Program-made: the position numbers and the translations under genes | Notes under the pieces: generated by a model | What the model was told of the DNA's origin: nothing | Seen by the model: the letters and a program-made list of their open reading frames with translations, nothing else | Database searches by the model: none | Shown here: piece by piece, positions 42,529-52,748 of the stretch | How positions within the stretch are numbered: position 1 is the first letter of the stretch | Layout: each line of letters opens with the position of its first letter | From: Thalassomonas actiniarum | Lineage (GTDB): Bacteria > Pseudomonadota > Gammaproteobacteria > Enterobacterales > Alteromonadaceae | Reading direction: 5' to 3' | Assembly (NCBI RefSeq): GCF_000948975.2 | Contig: NZ_CP059735.1 | Location: 1,240,001 to 1,304,000 of the forward strand | DNA length: 64,000 nt

Positions 42529-44391
42529 TTAATTTAAGAAGGCATTAACCTTGTCGATGATGCCTTCGCAGTCCAGGCCTAGCTCTTCATGAATTTCTGC
42601 CTGGGTGCCGTGTTTGACAAAGACATCCGGCAGACCGATATTCAGCACTTTTACGGCTAAGCCCTGGCTCAGAATATATTCGTTTACGCCAGAGCCTGCG
42701 CCGCCGGCAATCACGTTGTCTTCTAGTGTCACTAGGGTGTGATGGCTTTGTGCCAGCTCGGTGATTAAGGCTTCGTCTAAAGGTTTAACGAAGCGCATAT
42801 CCACTAAGGTGGCATTAAGGGCTTTAGCGGCTTTTTCCGCTTCACCAAGCAGAGTACCAAAACTTAACAAGGCAATTTTCTCACCTGACTGGATCAGGCG
42901 TCCTTTACCGACTTCAATGGTTTCATCCATGCCCGGCAAGGTTTCACCGGTACCTGTACCCCTGGGGTAGCGCACGGCGGCCGGTTTATCTAGCTTGTGG
43001 CCGGTAGTGAGCATTAACTGACACTCGCGTTCGTTGGCAGGTGCCATGATCACCATATTCGGGATACAGCGCAGGAAGCTTAAATCAAAGGCGCCCTGGT
43101 GGGTCGGACCGTCGGCGCCGACGATACCGGCCCGGTCGATGGCAAACAACACCGGCAGATTCTGGATGGCGACATCGTGAATGAGCTGATCATAACCACG
43201 CTGTAAAAAACTAGAGTAAATGGCGACAATGGCATTTTGTCCGCCGATGGCTAAACCGGCGGCATAAGTAACTGCGTGCTGCTCGGCGATAGCAACATCA
43301 TAATACTGATCCGGGAAACGCTGGCTGAATTCCACCATACCCGAGCCTTCACGCATGGCCGGGGTAATGGCGGCCAGCTTAGGATCCAGCTCTGCGGTTT
43401 TACATAACCAGTCGCCGAACACCTGCGAGTAAGTCGGCAAACTGGGTTTGCTTGCCGGTAAACTGGTATCGTCCGGATTGAATTTAGGCACCGCATGGTA
43501 TTTGATCGGATCCTGCTCGGCGGCGTGGTAACCCTTACCTTTGGTGGTGGCAATATGTAATATCTGCGGTCCCTTGAGGTTGCGCATATTACGGATAGTG
43601 TCTACCAGGCCGTTAACATCATGGCCGTCGATGGGGCCGATGTAGTTAAAACCAAGCTCTTCGAAGAAGGTGCTGGGTACTACCATGCCTTTTAAATGCT
43701 CTTCGGCGCGGCTCGCCAGTTCCTTGATCGGCGGAATGTTTTTCAGAATGCGTTTACTGCCTTCGCGCAAGCCGGTATAGAGGCTGCCGGAAAGCATTTT
43801 TGCCAGGTGATTGTTTAACGCGCCGACATTCTCGGAAATCGACATTTCATTATCGTTGAGGATCACCAGCATATCTTTGTGGATATCGCCGCCGTGGTTG
43901 AGCGCTTCAAAGGCCATACCTGCGGTCATGGCGCCGTCACCGATCACCGCCACGACTTTACGGCCTATGCCTTCTTTTTCTGCGGCAACGGCTAAACCTA
44001 AGGCAGCGGAAATAGAGGTACTGGAGTGACCGACGCTCAGTACGTCATATTCGCTCTCTTCCCGCCAGGGGAAAGGGTGCAACCCGTCTTTTTGCCGTAT
44101 GGTGTGCAGCTGATCGCGGCGGCCGGTTAAAATTTTATGAGGATAGGCCTGGTGGCCAACATCCCAGATCAGGTGATCTAACGGGGTGTCGTAAACATAA
44201 TGCAAGGCAACCGTTAATTCTATGGTACCCAGGCCTGAGGCGAAGTGGCCGCTGCTTTTACTGACCGAATTAAGCAGGTAGCTGCGCAATTCGTTGCTGA
44301 CGGCGGTTAACTGGTCTTGGCTGAGCTGACGCAGTTGCGCGGGCGCATCGATTTGTGACAATAAAGGATAGTCGGCTAGGTTTGTAGTCAT
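42529..44391 (-). CDS. dxs: 1-deoxy-D-xylulose-5-phosphate synthase
   Basis: 620 residues, full length. It joins pyruvate and glyceraldehyde-3-phosphate in the first step of the MEP isoprenoid pathway using thiamine diphosphate. The diphosphate motif [14 protein letters not shown] with [11 protein letters not shown], and the transketolase C-terminal region ([11 protein letters not shown]), are intact. It forms the usual xseB-ispA-dxs operon on the minus strand. Confidence 0.97.
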   Translation of the reverse strand: MTTNLADYPLLSQIDAPAQLRQLSQDQLTAVSNELRSYLLNSVSKSSGHFASGLGTIELTVALHYVYDTPLDHLIWDVGHQAYPHKILTGRRDQLHTIRQKDGLHPFPWREESEYDVLSVGHSSTSISAALGLAVAAEKEGIGRKVVAVIGDGAMTAGMAFEALNHGGDIHKDMLVILNDNEMSISENVGALNNHLAKMLSGSLYTGLREGSKRILKNIPPIKELASRAEEHLKGMVVPSTFFEELGFNYIGPIDGHDVNGLVDTIRNMRNLKGPQILHIATTKGKGYHAAEQDPIKYHAVPKFNPDDTSLPASKPSLPTYSQVFGDWLCKTAELDPKLAAITPAMREGSGMVEFSQRFPDQYYDVAIAEQHAVTYAAGLAIGGQNAIVAIYSSFLQRGYDQLIHDVAIQNLPVLFAIDRAGIVGADGPTHQGAFDLSFLRCIPNMVIMAPANERECQLMLTTGHKLDKPAAVRYPRGTGTGETLPGMDETIEVGKGRLIQSGEKIALLSFGTLLGEAEKAAKALNATLVDMRFVKPLDEALITELAQSHHTLVTLEDNVIAGGAGSGVNEYILSQGLAVKVLNIGLPDVFVKHGTQAEIHEELGLDCEGIIDKVNAFLN

Positions 44392-44409
44392 AGTGTAATA
44401 GATCGGTTG

Positions 44410-45309
44410 TTAATTCGTGCGTTTTACGATAAAAGTCGCAAATTCAGATAAATTCTGCGTATTGTAGGGCAAAGTGGCCAAAGCTTGAAGTGCTTGTTGA
44501 TATAAGTGGTCAGCTTTTTCCTGCGCCCCTTGTAAACCCAGCAGTGCCGGGTAGGTACTTTTGTTGGCTGCGAGGTCGGATCCCGCCGGTTTACCCAGCT
44601 CTTCCGCCGAGGAGGTGATGTCGATAATGTCATCACGTACCTGGTAGGCCAGGCCAACGTGTCCGGCATAATCGGCCAACGCCTGTTTTTCTGTATCTGT
44701 GATACTGGGCGCGCAATTGGCGGCCATTAATACCGAGGCCTGCAACAGGGCGCCGGTTTTTAATTTATGGATTTGCTCCAGTTGCGCCAAATCGGCGCTT
44801 TTGCCTGTGGCCGCCAGATCCAATGCCTGACCGCCGCACATGCCCTGGTAGCCGCTGGCGTTGACCAACTGACGGATAAGGGTCAGGCGCATCGGCTCGA
44901 CCGCTGGAGAAAATTCATGATTGGCCAGAATATCAAAGGCCAGGGTTTGCAAGCTGTCACCGGCCAGAATGGCGGTGGCTTCGTCAAAAGCCTTGTGGCA
45001 GGTGGGCTGGCCGCGGCGTAAGTCGTCGTCGTCCATGGCGGGCAGGTCGTCGTGCACCAGGGAATAGGCATGGATGCACTCCAGTGCGCTGGCAATACCG
45101 TCGATATCAGCTTCGCTGGCGCCTAAGGCTTCGCCGGTAATATAAGCGAGATAAGGGCGCATGCGTTTGCCCCCCAGCAGCAGGCTATAGCGCATGGCTT
45201 CGAGCAATTTCTCATCATTAACAGCCAAGTCGGCCAGTTTTTGCGATAAAAAGTTGTTAATGCGGGTTTGGTAATGCGCTAGACGGGCGATTTTCTCTGG
45301 TGTGTTCAC
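44410..45309 (-). CDS. ispA: Farnesyl (geranyl) diphosphate synthase
   Basis: 299 residues from a GTG start that overlaps the xseB stop (GTGA). Both aspartate-rich motifs are present: HDDLPAMDDDDLRRG and, later, VRDDIID. It chains isopentenyl units to farnesyl diphosphate. It lies 18 bp before dxs. Confidence 0.97.
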   Translation of the reverse strand: MNTPEKIARLAHYQTRINNFLSQKLADLAVNDEKLLEAMRYSLLLGGKRMRPYLAYITGEALGASEADIDGIASALECIHAYSLVHDDLPAMDDDDLRRGQPTCHKAFDEATAILAGDSLQTLAFDILANHEFSPAVEPMRLTLIRQLVNASGYQGMCGGQALDLAATGKSADLAQLEQIHKLKTGALLQASVLMAANCAPSITDTEKQALADYAGHVGLAYQVRDDIIDITSSAEELGKPAGSDLAANKSTYPALLGLQGAQEKADHLYQQALQALATLPYNTQNLSEFATFIVKRTN

Positions 45310-45557
45310 GAATTTTCCTGGTCTTGGAGCACAAACGGCTCTAATTGCTGCTCACCGTTTTTTTCCAGTAAGATTTTTATTTTTTGCTCTGCATCCTGCA
45401 GTTTTACCTGACTTTGCCGGCTTAAGCCCAGGCCGCGTTCAAACAGGGCCATAGAGGCTTCTAAACTCTGGTCTCCCTGCTCAAGACTTTGTACGATATT
45501 TTCCAATTCTGTCAGTGATTCTTCGAAGCTTAGATTCTCGATTTTTTTCTTGGCCAT
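45306..45557 (-). CDS. xseB: Exodeoxyribonuclease VII small subunit
   Basis: 83 residues with the XseB signature FEESLTELENIVQSLEQGDQSLE and two long helices. It binds XseA to degrade single-stranded DNA. First gene of the isoprenoid operon, as in most gammaproteobacteria. Confidence 0.95.
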   Translation of the reverse strand: MAKKKIENLSFEESLTELENIVQSLEQGDQSLEASMALFERGLGLSRQSQVKLQDAEQKIKILLEKNGEQQLEPFVLQDQENS

Positions 45558-45739
45558 CGTCTTGTTTTAAGTCAGTTCGGATTTCTAGCGGCAAAGGTAC
45601 CTCAGCTGGGCCTTGGGGTCAATCTAAGCGGGTAAAATAACCCCATTCCCGGGTGAATTATTTTCGATTAAGTGTCTGAGAAAATAGGCGATAACACGGG
45701 GATTACTATTAGCGTATAACGTATAGTTGAGGTATTATC

Positions 45740-45793
45740 ATGGACATATGCCCAATAAATAAGTGCTTGATTAGGAGGCTTTTGTGGATTTAG
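45740..45793 (+). CDS. Possible 17-codon leader peptide overlapping the pomA start
   Basis: ATG at 45740, preceded by TTGAGG at a proper distance, reads MDICPINKCLIRRLLWI and stops at 45793 inside the third and fourth pomA codons. The pomA ribosome site lies within it. Translational coupling is possible. Confidence 0.3.
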   Translation: MDICPINKCLIRRLLWI

Positions 45794-46548
45794 CTACGCT
45801 ACTTGGAATTTTAGGCGCCATAGGCTTTATTGTTATGGCTATGGTATTAGGTGGCGATATCGGTATGTTTGTTGACACCCAGTCAATTCTTATTGTTTTT
45901 TGTGGTTCCTTCTTTATCGTCTTGTCGAATTACAACCTGGGACAATTTTTTACCATCGGCAAGGTTGCCGCCAAGGCCTTTTTGTTTAAGCTGGAAAAGC
46001 CGGATGAGCTGATTGAAAAGTCGGTGGAAATGGCGGATGCGGCGCGCAAAGGGGGCTTTCTGGCGCTGGAAGAAGCCGAAATTTCCAATTCTTTTATGCA
46101 AAAGGGCGTCGATATGCTGGTGGACGGCCACGACGCCGATGTGGTGCGCGGCACCTTGCAAAAAGATATCAGCCTGACCAGTGAGCGCCATGAAACCGGC
46201 ATCGGCATGATGCAGTCACTGGCGGATATCGCCCCGGCTATGGGCATGATAGGTACCCTTATCGGCCTGGTGGCTATGCTTTCCAATATGGATGACCCTA
46301 AAGCGATAGGCCCGGCGATGGCGGTGGCGCTGTTAACTACCTTGTACGGCGCTTTTTTGGCGAATGTTATTGCCCTGCCCATTGCCAATAAATTGAAACT
46401 GCGCCTGGCGGAAGAAAAAATGAACCAGCAGCTGATCCTCGATGCGGTATTGGGCATACAAGACGGTCAGAACCCGCGGGTGATTGAAGGTTTGCTGAAA
46501 AATTACCTGGCGGAAGGTAAGCGTACCATAAGTACCACCGACGAGTAG
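45784..46548 (+). CDS. pomA: Flagellar stator protein PomA (Na+-type MotA homologue)
   Basis: 254 residues from GTG after AGGAGG. Four membrane helices lie at about 3-25, 30-50, 150-172 and 180-202, with a cytoplasmic loop between the second and third. PAMGMIGTLIGLVAML and PKAIGPAMAVALLTTLYGA are the MotA/PomA signatures. With PomB it forms the ion channel that drives the flagellum. The position beside dxs and thiI matches sodium-driven PomAB in Vibrio and relatives. Confidence 0.94.
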   Translation: MDLATLLGILGAIGFIVMAMVLGGDIGMFVDTQSILIVFCGSFFIVLSNYNLGQFFTIGKVAAKAFLFKLEKPDELIEKSVEMADAARKGGFLALEEAEISNSFMQKGVDMLVDGHDADVVRGTLQKDISLTSERHETGIGMMQSLADIAPAMGMIGTLIGLVAMLSNMDDPKAIGPAMAVALLTTLYGAFLANVIALPIANKLKLRLAEEKMNQQLILDAVLGIQDGQNPRVIEGLLKNYLAEGKRTISTTDE

Positions 46549-46574
46549 CTGACCAAGATAAGCGGGAGTAAGTT

Positions 46575-47522
46575 ATGAGTGATGAAGAAGAGTGCAAATG
46601 CCCGCCCCCCGGCTTGCCGGCCTGGATGGGAACGTTTGCCGATTTGATGTCGCTGCTGATGTGCTTTTTTGTACTGCTATTGTCTTTTTCTGAAATGGAT
46701 GTACTGAAATTTAAGCAAATCGCCGGTTCGATGAAATTTGCCTTCGGGGTACAAAATAAAATCGAGGTAAAAGATATTCCCAAAGGCACCAGTATTATTG
46801 CCCAGGAATTTCGCCCGGGTAAACCCGAGCCGACGCCGATTGAAGTGATCCAGCAGCAAACCATGGAAATGACCCAGCAGATGCTGGAATTCCAGGCGGG
46901 TGATGAAACCTCTGCCGGTGGCCGTCAGGAGCAGCGCGGCACCGAGCGTGGTGGTCAGTCGCAAAGTACTGCCGATGAACTTTCGGCCCAGGCGCGGCAG
47001 TTAGCCAAAGAAGAGTTGGAGCAGGCGTCGCAGGAGCAGGTCAACGAGCTGGTGAAGAAAATTGCCGAACAGTTAGAGCAGCAAATTCAGGACGGCGCCA
47101 TTGAACTTGAATCTTTGGGGCAGCAGGTAGTGATCCGCATCCGGGAGAATGGCTCCTTTCCTTCCGGTTCGGCGTTTTTACAGCCTAAGTTTAAGCCGAT
47201 TATTCAGGAAATAGGCGCCTTGCTTAATACCATTCCCGGTGAAATTTCGGTGTCCGGTAATACCGATAACCAGGGAGTGAGCTCTGAACTGTTCAGCTCC
47301 AACTGGGATCTTTCCAGCAAACGTGCGGTGGCAATCGCCCATGAGCTGATCAAGGTACCTGGCTTTGATGCCACCCGCTTGCTGGTGGTTGGCCATGCCG
47401 ATACCCGGCCGCTGGTGCCCAATACCAATGCCCTGAACCGGCGTCGTAACCGCCGGGTGGAAATTGCCATTAACCAGGGTAAGGCCAAAGAAACCGATCC
47501 CGTGTCCTTGTATAAGGAGTAG
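46575..47522 (+). CDS. pomB: Flagellar stator protein PomB (Na+-type MotB homologue)
   Basis: 315 residues. The single membrane helix (about 18-40, WMGTFADLMSLLMCFFVLLL-like) carries Asp23, the ion-binding residue. A long Gln/Glu-rich linker (about 100-165) is followed by an OmpA-like peptidoglycan-binding domain (about 175-305, DNQGVSSELFSSNWDLSSKRA). It follows pomA by 26 bp. Confidence 0.94.
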   Translation: MSDEEECKCPPPGLPAWMGTFADLMSLLMCFFVLLLSFSEMDVLKFKQIAGSMKFAFGVQNKIEVKDIPKGTSIIAQEFRPGKPEPTPIEVIQQQTMEMTQQMLEFQAGDETSAGGRQEQRGTERGGQSQSTADELSAQARQLAKEELEQASQEQVNELVKKIAEQLEQQIQDGAIELESLGQQVVIRIRENGSFPSGSAFLQPKFKPIIQEIGALLNTIPGEISVSGNTDNQGVSSELFSSNWDLSSKRAVAIAHELIKVPGFDATRLLVVGHADTRPLVPNTNALNRRRNRRVEIAINQGKAKETDPVSLYKE

Positions 47523-47550
47523 TTAATAAGTAAGTTCTTACTTAAGCTTT

Positions 47551-47583
47551 ACGGCTTGCCATTTGGCAGGCCGTTTGTTTAGC
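47551..47583 (+). terminator. pomAB terminator
   Basis: ACGGCTTGCC and GGCAGGCCGT form a stem with one G-U pair around ATTT, followed by a T-rich tract. Confidence 0.75.
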
Positions 47584-47684
47584 TGGCTGTTTGCTTATAT
47601 CTTCTTTAAAGCTCCTGCCTGGTTTTCACACCGCCGTTAGATAGTGTATAATGCGCGCCACTTTGAATACATGTGGTTTTGTTG

Positions 47685-49139
47685 ATGAAATTTATTGTTA
47701 AGTTACAAGCTGAGATAACAATTAAAAGTCGCCCTGTGCGCAAGCGTTTTAGTAAAATATTAGAGTCGAATGTTAAGAATGTGCTGCGTCGTGTTGACGA
47801 GCAGGTAACGACACGCTTGAACTGGGACAATATTGAAGTTAACAGTAAAAATGAATCGCCTGAAAACCGCCAGTTGCTGGTTGATACCTTAAAGTGTATC
47901 CCGGGGATCCCTACCTTCATCGAGGTACAAAAAAGTACCTTTACCGATGTACACGATATTTTTGAACAAACTTTAAAAGTGCATGCCAAAACCATTGAAA
48001 ACAAGAGTTTTTGTGTGCGGGTTAAGCGCAGCGGCAATCATGATTTCAACTCGTTAAAAGTTGAACAATATGTCGGCGGCGGCTTAAACCAGAAGGTTGA
48101 CAGTGCCAGCGTCAAATTAAAAAATCCGGATGTGACCATACGCCTGGAAATTAAAAACAATGACCTGTTTATTGTTACTGAAACCCATAAGGGCATGGGC
48201 GGTTTCCCGATTGCTACCCAGGAAGATGTTTTATCCCTGATGTCAGGCGGTTTTGACTCGGGTGTTGCCAGTTATCAGATGATTAAAAAAGGCGCCCGTA
48301 CCCATTTTTGTTTCTTTAACCTGGGCGGCTCGGCCCATGAAGTTGGTGTGAAGCAGGTCAGTTATTACCTGTGGAACAAGTTTGGTGCTTCTCATCGTAT
48401 TAAGTTTTTTGCCGTAGATTTTGAGCCTGTGGTGGCCGAGATCCTGGAAAAAGTAGAAAACGGCCAGATGGGCGTAGTGCTTAAGCGTATGATGATGCGT
48501 GCCGCCAGTAAAATTGCCGAGCAAAAGGGCATTATGTCGCTGGTGACCGGTGAGAGCCTGGGGCAGGTGTCCAGCCAGACCCTGACCAACTTGAATGTGA
48601 TTGACCGGGTGACCGATACCCTGATCTTAAGGCCGCTGGCGGCTTATGATAAGCAGGAAATTATTGATATTGCCCGTAAAATCGGTACCGAAGACTTCGC
48701 TAAAACCATCCCTGAGTATTGCGGTGTGATTTCGAAGAAGCCGACGGTAAAAGCGGTTTTATCAAAAGTGGAAGCGGAAGAAGATAATTTTGACTTTGAT
48801 ATTTTAGATAAAGTTGTCGAAGAGACCCGGGTATTTGATATCCGTGATATCGGCCAGGAAACCGAAGCCGAGATTCAGGCGGTGGACATGGTGGCTGATA
48901 TCGATGCCGGTGCCGTCGTCCTTGATATCCGTAGCCCAGAAGAGGAAGAAGAAAAGCCGCTGGAGCTTGATAATGTTGAAGTTAAACATTTGCCTTTCTA
49001 TAAGCTGGCGACCCAGTTCGGCGACTTAGATCAAAGCAAGCAATACCTGCTTTACTGTGATCACGGGGTGATGAGTAAATTACAGGCCCTGTACCTGATA
49101 GATAACGGCTTTGGCAACGTTAAGGTGTACCGGCCGTAA
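47685..49139 (+). CDS. thiI: tRNA 4-thiouridine synthetase / thiazole sulfur transfer protein with rhodanese domain
   Basis: 484 residues from the ATG at 47685, giving [22 protein letters not shown] as in E. coli ThiI. A THUMP domain (about 60-165), the PP-loop [12 protein letters not shown] (about 185-196) and a C-terminal rhodanese domain (about 400-484) are present. Both catalytic cysteines are visible: PEYCGV and the persulfide Cys in YCDHGVMS. It thiolates tRNA uridine 8 and supplies sulfur for thiamine. Confidence 0.96.
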   Translation: MKFIVKLQAEITIKSRPVRKRFSKILESNVKNVLRRVDEQVTTRLNWDNIEVNSKNESPENRQLLVDTLKCIPGIPTFIEVQKSTFTDVHDIFEQTLKVHAKTIENKSFCVRVKRSGNHDFNSLKVEQYVGGGLNQKVDSASVKLKNPDVTIRLEIKNNDLFIVTETHKGMGGFPIATQEDVLSLMSGGFDSGVASYQMIKKGARTHFCFFNLGGSAHEVGVKQVSYYLWNKFGASHRIKFFAVDFEPVVAEILEKVENGQMGVVLKRMMMRAASKIAEQKGIMSLVTGESLGQVSSQTLTNLNVIDRVTDTLILRPLAAYDKQEIIDIARKIGTEDFAKTIPEYCGVISKKPTVKAVLSKVEAEEDNFDFDILDKVVEETRVFDIRDIGQETEAEIQAVDMVADIDAGAVVLDIRSPEEEEEKPLELDNVEVKHLPFYKLATQFGDLDQSKQYLLYCDHGVMSKLQALYLIDNGFGNVKVYRP

Positions 49140-49158
49140 GCTGAGTTTTTTTGTATTA

Positions 49159-49187
49159 AGCCCCGCAGTTGCCGGGGCTTTTTATTT
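49159..49187 (+). terminator. thiI terminator
   Basis: AGCCCCGCAGTTGCCGGGGCT forms a strong stem followed by TTTTTATTT. Confidence 0.85.
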
Positions 49188-49237
49188 ATAGGAAGAAATG
49201 TATGCCACTGGGTTATGGATGACCGGGAAGAGCGTTT

Positions 49238-50143
49238 TTACAGCGCCGAAACCTGCTGCCATAAACGGGTGTTTTCCGGAGTTGCGATGTGCTGTTCTTC
49301 CCCGAGCCGATGGATATAACCGCTGATATAATCAATTTCGGTTTTTTTACCGCCAAGCACATCACAGCGCATCGAAGAAATATTATTGCTGGTTGCCTGT
49401 GCCACGCCTGTTACCACTTGCTCTAATTCCCTGAGATTAAGTTCAATTCCCTGGCTTTTTGCCACTTGGCTAACTTCCGTTAATATCGCCGTTATTTGCG
49501 CCGTAAACTTATCTTTCAGTATTTGGCCGTTTTTCAGCTGGTGCAGTGCGGTTAACGGGTTAATAACGCTATTTACCGCCAGTTTTCGCCACTGTTTTTC
49601 TACAATATTGTTGGTCCACTCTACTTGTGGCAGGGCAAGGTTTAATAAGTTTGTCAGCTCTGTTTGTTGTTTTACTGCCAGCTGACCTGACACTAAACCT
49701 ATATCGCTGAAACCACGCCCGGTATGGCGGATATGTCTGGGTTTGACACGCAAGCAGCCATGGGTGGTTAACAGGGTTAATATTGCATGTTTATCAATGA
49801 CCTGTTCCGGCAGCTCTGCTAAGGTACCCATGCCGTTGTGGCTTAAAATGATGCTGCTACCGGTATTGAGATGAGGCAGTACCGGCTTCAGGGCCTGCTT
49901 GACCTGATAGGATTTTACACAAACCAGTAAATGATCACATTCGCTCAGAGCCGTTTTATCGGCAGTTATCAGCGGTCTTTGTTCGCTTAAGCCAGAAAAT
50001 TCGGTGAAGGTAAATGTCTGGCTGGCGGCAGGGGCAGCAGAGGAAGGGAATATTTTGACATTTACTTTATCATTGCCCAACTGCTGTAGGGCGCGATACC
50101 AGAGCAGGCCTATTGCCCCTTGCCCGAGGATAATGATATTCAT
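49238..50143 (-). CDS. panE: 2-dehydropantoate 2-reductase
   Basis: 301 residues starting MNIIILGQGAIGLLW, the N-terminal GxGxxG Rossmann motif for NADPH. An upstream in-frame start at 50179 would overlap the preceding gene. The C-terminal domain contains the catalytic Lys region (VEKQWRKLAVNSVINPLTAL). It reduces ketopantoate to pantoate in CoA synthesis. Its ATG overlaps the stop of the VanZ-like gene (ATGA). Confidence 0.88.
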   Translation of the reverse strand: MNIIILGQGAIGLLWYRALQQLGNDKVNVKIFPSSAAPAASQTFTFTEFSGLSEQRPLITADKTALSECDHLLVCVKSYQVKQALKPVLPHLNTGSSIILSHNGMGTLAELPEQVIDKHAILTLLTTHGCLRVKPRHIRHTGRGFSDIGLVSGQLAVKQQTELTNLLNLALPQVEWTNNIVEKQWRKLAVNSVINPLTALHQLKNGQILKDKFTAQITAILTEVSQVAKSQGIELNLRELEQVVTGVAQATSNNISSMRCDVLGGKKTEIDYISGYIHRLGEEQHIATPENTRLWQQVSAL

Positions 50144-50493
50144 ATTGCCGTTCTTCTTTGATAAAGGAAAATACACCATTTCAGCAGTGCAAAGGCCAAT
50201 ACTCCGATGGCATCGGCATAAAAGTCCCTGAATTCGGCGTTGCGAAAGCCGAGGTAATATTGCCCGAGTTCGCTCAGGGCGCCATAAAAGATTAAACAGG
50301 AGCAGCTGACAAACAGGGAGATTTTGATCACATAGTGCAGTAGGACGCCGAGCAGAAAAAAGCTGATAAAATGCCCTGTGGTATCGAGTCGGGTGTGCTT
50401 ATAAAGCAGGTTACCGGCCTCGGTAAAAAAAATGACGCCTGTCAGGCTACAGATAACGAATAAAAACAAATACAGCTGTTGACGCACACTCAC
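50140..50493 (-). CDS. VanZ-like membrane protein
   Basis: 117 residues with about four membrane helices. TRLDTTGHFISFFLLGVLLH and GALSELGQYYLGFRNAEFRDFYADAIG match the VanZ-like family (acidic and aromatic residues near the C-terminal helix). Its role in the host is unknown. It is translationally coupled to panE, probably a chance neighbour. Confidence 0.75.
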   Translation of the reverse strand: MSVRQQLYLFLFVICSLTGVIFFTEAGNLLYKHTRLDTTGHFISFFLLGVLLHYVIKISLFVSCSCLIFYGALSELGQYYLGFRNAEFRDFYADAIGVLAFALLKWCIFLYQRRTAI

Positions 50494-50711
50494 AAAGACA
50501 GGTTTCCATTAATAACTAAGGCGATAAAAAAGCTATGATATCATGATGGCAATTAAGTTCGCTAACCCAGATGTTACTAAAGTTAACTTTGCGCCAGATC
50601 TAAACTATTCAGACCCGCGCTGCACAGCGCTAGCCCTTGACTATTTGCTTTGTTATCATTGCCTTCATATATTTATCCATTAATTTATTTAGACATTTTT
50701 GAGAGCAAGTT

Positions 50712-51194
50712 ATGCCATCGTTAGATATCGTCTCTGAGATCAATTTAGAAGAAGTTCGCAACGCTACCGAAAACTCGGTACGTGAATTAAGCACCCGTTT
50801 TGACTTTCGTGGCGTTGAAGCCAGTATAGAATGGGATTCGCCTGTGATCACCTTGAAAGCCGAGCAGGATTTCCAGGTAAACCAATTGCAGGATATCGTT
50901 CGTGGTAACCTGGCCAAGCGCCAGATTGACGCTAAAGCAATGACGGTTTCCGAGCCGGTGCATTCGGGTAAAACCTTTAGCCGTAAGGTGACTTTTAAAG
51001 AAGGCATCGAACAGCCGGTAGCGAAAAAAGTGGTTAAGCTGATTAAAGACAGCAAGCTTAAGGTACAGGCTGCTATCCAGGGAGATCAGGTGCGGGTGAC
51101 CGGTAAGAAGCGTGACGACTTACAAGCGGTAATGCAGCTGGTGCGTGAAGCGGATATGGAGCAGTCTTTTCAGTTTAAGAACTTTAAAGATTAA
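50712..51194 (+). CDS. yajQ: YajQ-family nucleotide-binding protein
   Basis: 160 residues in the typical YajQ form: [17 protein letters not shown] at the start, [15 protein letters not shown], and a C-terminal [19 protein letters not shown]. The family binds nucleic acids or cyclic di-GMP in the cytoplasm. It has its own upstream promoter region and downstream hairpin. Confidence 0.95.
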   Translation: MPSLDIVSEINLEEVRNATENSVRELSTRFDFRGVEASIEWDSPVITLKAEQDFQVNQLQDIVRGNLAKRQIDAKAMTVSEPVHSGKTFSRKVTFKEGIEQPVAKKVVKLIKDSKLKVQAAIQGDQVRVTGKKRDDLQAVMQLVREADMEQSFQFKNFKD

Positions 51195-51266
51195 TTGCTG
51201 CTGTTTGTGACCTTGTATCTTAACAGGTCAATATAAGGCTTTGCTTTGAGCAAGCATCAATAAAAA

Positions 51267-51297
51267 ATGATGGCAGCTTTCTTTGCGGCCATCATCT
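51267..51297 (+). terminator. yajQ terminator
   Basis: ATGATGGC at 51267-51274 pairs with GCCATCAT at 51288-51295, followed by CTTATT. Confidence 0.6.
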
Positions 51298-51437
51298 TAT
51301 TCAACGTTTTCAATATATCATATCTTGGTTTTCAAAAGACTTTTCACCCGGTTTTTGCCCATTGGCAAAGGCATTTTCATCACTTCAACTTTTCATTATT
51401 CTAAAATAAACAAACTTTTCATTTTTTATACAAAAAA

Positions 51438-51456
51438 TGTCAGAGTTTTTTACACT
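51438..51456 (+). promoter_or_regulatory. Shared 19-mer upstream of PEP-CTERM gene 1 (activator site candidate)
   Basis: TGTCAGAGTTTTTTACACT matches TGTCAGTTACTTTTACACT at 52626-52644, and both lie 57-59 bp before their -24 elements. The ends are partly palindromic (TGTCA and TTACA), as an enhancer site for a sigma54 activator would be. Confidence 0.5.
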
Positions 51457-51494
51457 TTAGAGGGGGAGGAGCCACAGATATTGTAAACCGGCGC

Positions 51495-51510
51495 TGGCTT
51501 GATTTTTGCC
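51495..51510 (+). promoter_or_regulatory. Sigma54 promoter of PEP-CTERM gene 1
   Basis: TGGCTTGATTTTTGCC has the exact GG-N10-GC arrangement. It lies 46 bp before the gene start. Confidence 0.65.
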
Positions 51511-51555
51511 TTGTGGCGATAACTTATAGTTTTCGTTGTATGGGACTAAAAACCA

Positions 51556-52443
51556 ATGAAAAAAATATTTGTCGGATTCATATCCGTATTACTCAGTTCA
51601 AATGCCAATGCTGCGTTGATCTCCTTCTCAGATTATGGGTCTAGTCTTTATGGAGGCAGTCGTTATGACACAAGCCTTATAGAAAGCGCTGCCCCTCAAG
51701 ATTTCACCGTTGATATTGAGCCCCTGGGTACCTTCCGTGACTATTCCATTCTTAATGGTGAAAGCACTAATGAAGAGGGAGAACTTATAAGTCTTACTGA
51801 TATTGAAGAAAAATATTATGACATTGCTCCTGCTCCGTTTGCGCATGCCTTTAGCGAAGAGATGGCTCTTCTAGAATCAACTTTTCAACCCGGTGACTCG
51901 CTTGTAAAAAGTGAAAGCTCTTCCGAGTTTGGTATTCACTATTCGAAGCGTACCTACACTGAACTAGGAAAGAGCGCTCCTTATTACGGACAAGATGAAG
52001 AGATTATTTCATTGTCAATTACAGGAGGTTATCATCAATCTTGGAAGAAAAATATTAATGGCCTTTTTGTTGGCCAGCATATCATCTCATACTATGAGTT
52101 AACATTAACAGGAGATGCCTTGACTACCAATCCTGACTTTTCAAACTATGATGACTTAGATGAGTTATACGCTGCTCTTGAACGGAATATAACAGATGGT
52201 GGTAGTTTTCGCATTTTACAGAAAGTTACTGTTTTGTCTTACGAAAAAACGAACCCTAACACCAGCATTTGGTGTAGCAGTTGTGAAGGTTTGACGATAA
52301 CTGACGATAAATATCTTCGGTTTTCAAGTTATGGGCGGGTAAACGGAGTTGATTATGTCGATGTTCCTGAGTCTTCTACTAATATACTGTTGGCACTGGG
52401 CTTAATAGGCTTAATGCGTTTTAAAAGACGCACTCAAGTTTAA
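51556..52443 (+). CDS. PEP-CTERM-type secreted protein 1
   Basis: 295 residues: signal peptide (about 1-19, ending ANA), a mature domain of unknown fold, and a C-terminal sorting tail. The tail consists of VPESS, a hydrophobic helix (NILLALGLIGLM) and basic residues (RFKRRT). Ser replaces the second Pro of the classical VPEPS, and this may weaken recognition. It should be processed by an exosortase and anchored or released at the surface. It has a paralogue directly downstream with the same promoter layout. No exosortase gene is in the window. Confidence 0.75.
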   Translation: MKKIFVGFISVLLSSNANAALISFSDYGSSLYGGSRYDTSLIESAAPQDFTVDIEPLGTFRDYSILNGESTNEEGELISLTDIEEKYYDIAPAPFAHAFSEEMALLESTFQPGDSLVKSESSSEFGIHYSKRTYTELGKSAPYYGQDEEIISLSITGGYHQSWKKNINGLFVGQHIISYYELTLTGDALTTNPDFSNYDDLDELYAALERNITDGGSFRILQKVTVLSYEKTNPNTSIWCSSCEGLTITDDKYLRFSSYGRVNGVDYVDVPESSTNILLALGLIGLMRFKRRTQV

Positions 52444-52485
52444 TTTATTTTATCTTATTGTAATAAAGAGCATCGCTTAATCTCG

Positions 52486-52510
52486 ATGGCCGCTTCCTGC
52501 GGCCATAATC
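52486..52510 (+). terminator. Hairpin after PEP-CTERM gene 1
   Basis: ATGGCCGC at 52486-52493 pairs with GCGGCCAT at 52499-52506 around a 5-nt loop. The tract after it is T-poor. Confidence 0.55.
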
Positions 52511-52625
52511 TATCACAAACCTTGATATGAGTTTTCAATTTATTACCTACCGGGTAATAGATTTTCAATATTTCTATATCTTGTTGCAGATGAATTTACA
52601 TTTGTCTCATTTTTTATACGAAAGG

Positions 52626-52644
52626 TGTCAGTTACTTTTACACT
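52626..52644 (+). promoter_or_regulatory. Shared 19-mer upstream of PEP-CTERM gene 2
   Basis: TGTCAGTTACTTTTACACT, the partner of 51438-51456, 59 bp before its -24 element. Confidence 0.5.
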
Positions 52645-52684
52645 GAATTTAAGTGGTTTAACCTCAGAGCAAGTAATCTGTTGG

Positions 52685-52700
52685 TGGTTTGATTTTTGCT
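52685..52700 (+). promoter_or_regulatory. Sigma54 promoter of PEP-CTERM gene 2
   Basis: TGGTTTGATTTTTGCT has GG-N10-GC and shares TTGATTTTTGC with the promoter of gene 1. Confidence 0.65.
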
Positions 52701-52748
52701 TAAAGGCTGGCACTTAATGAAACTTTCGTTGTATGGGACTAAAAACCA

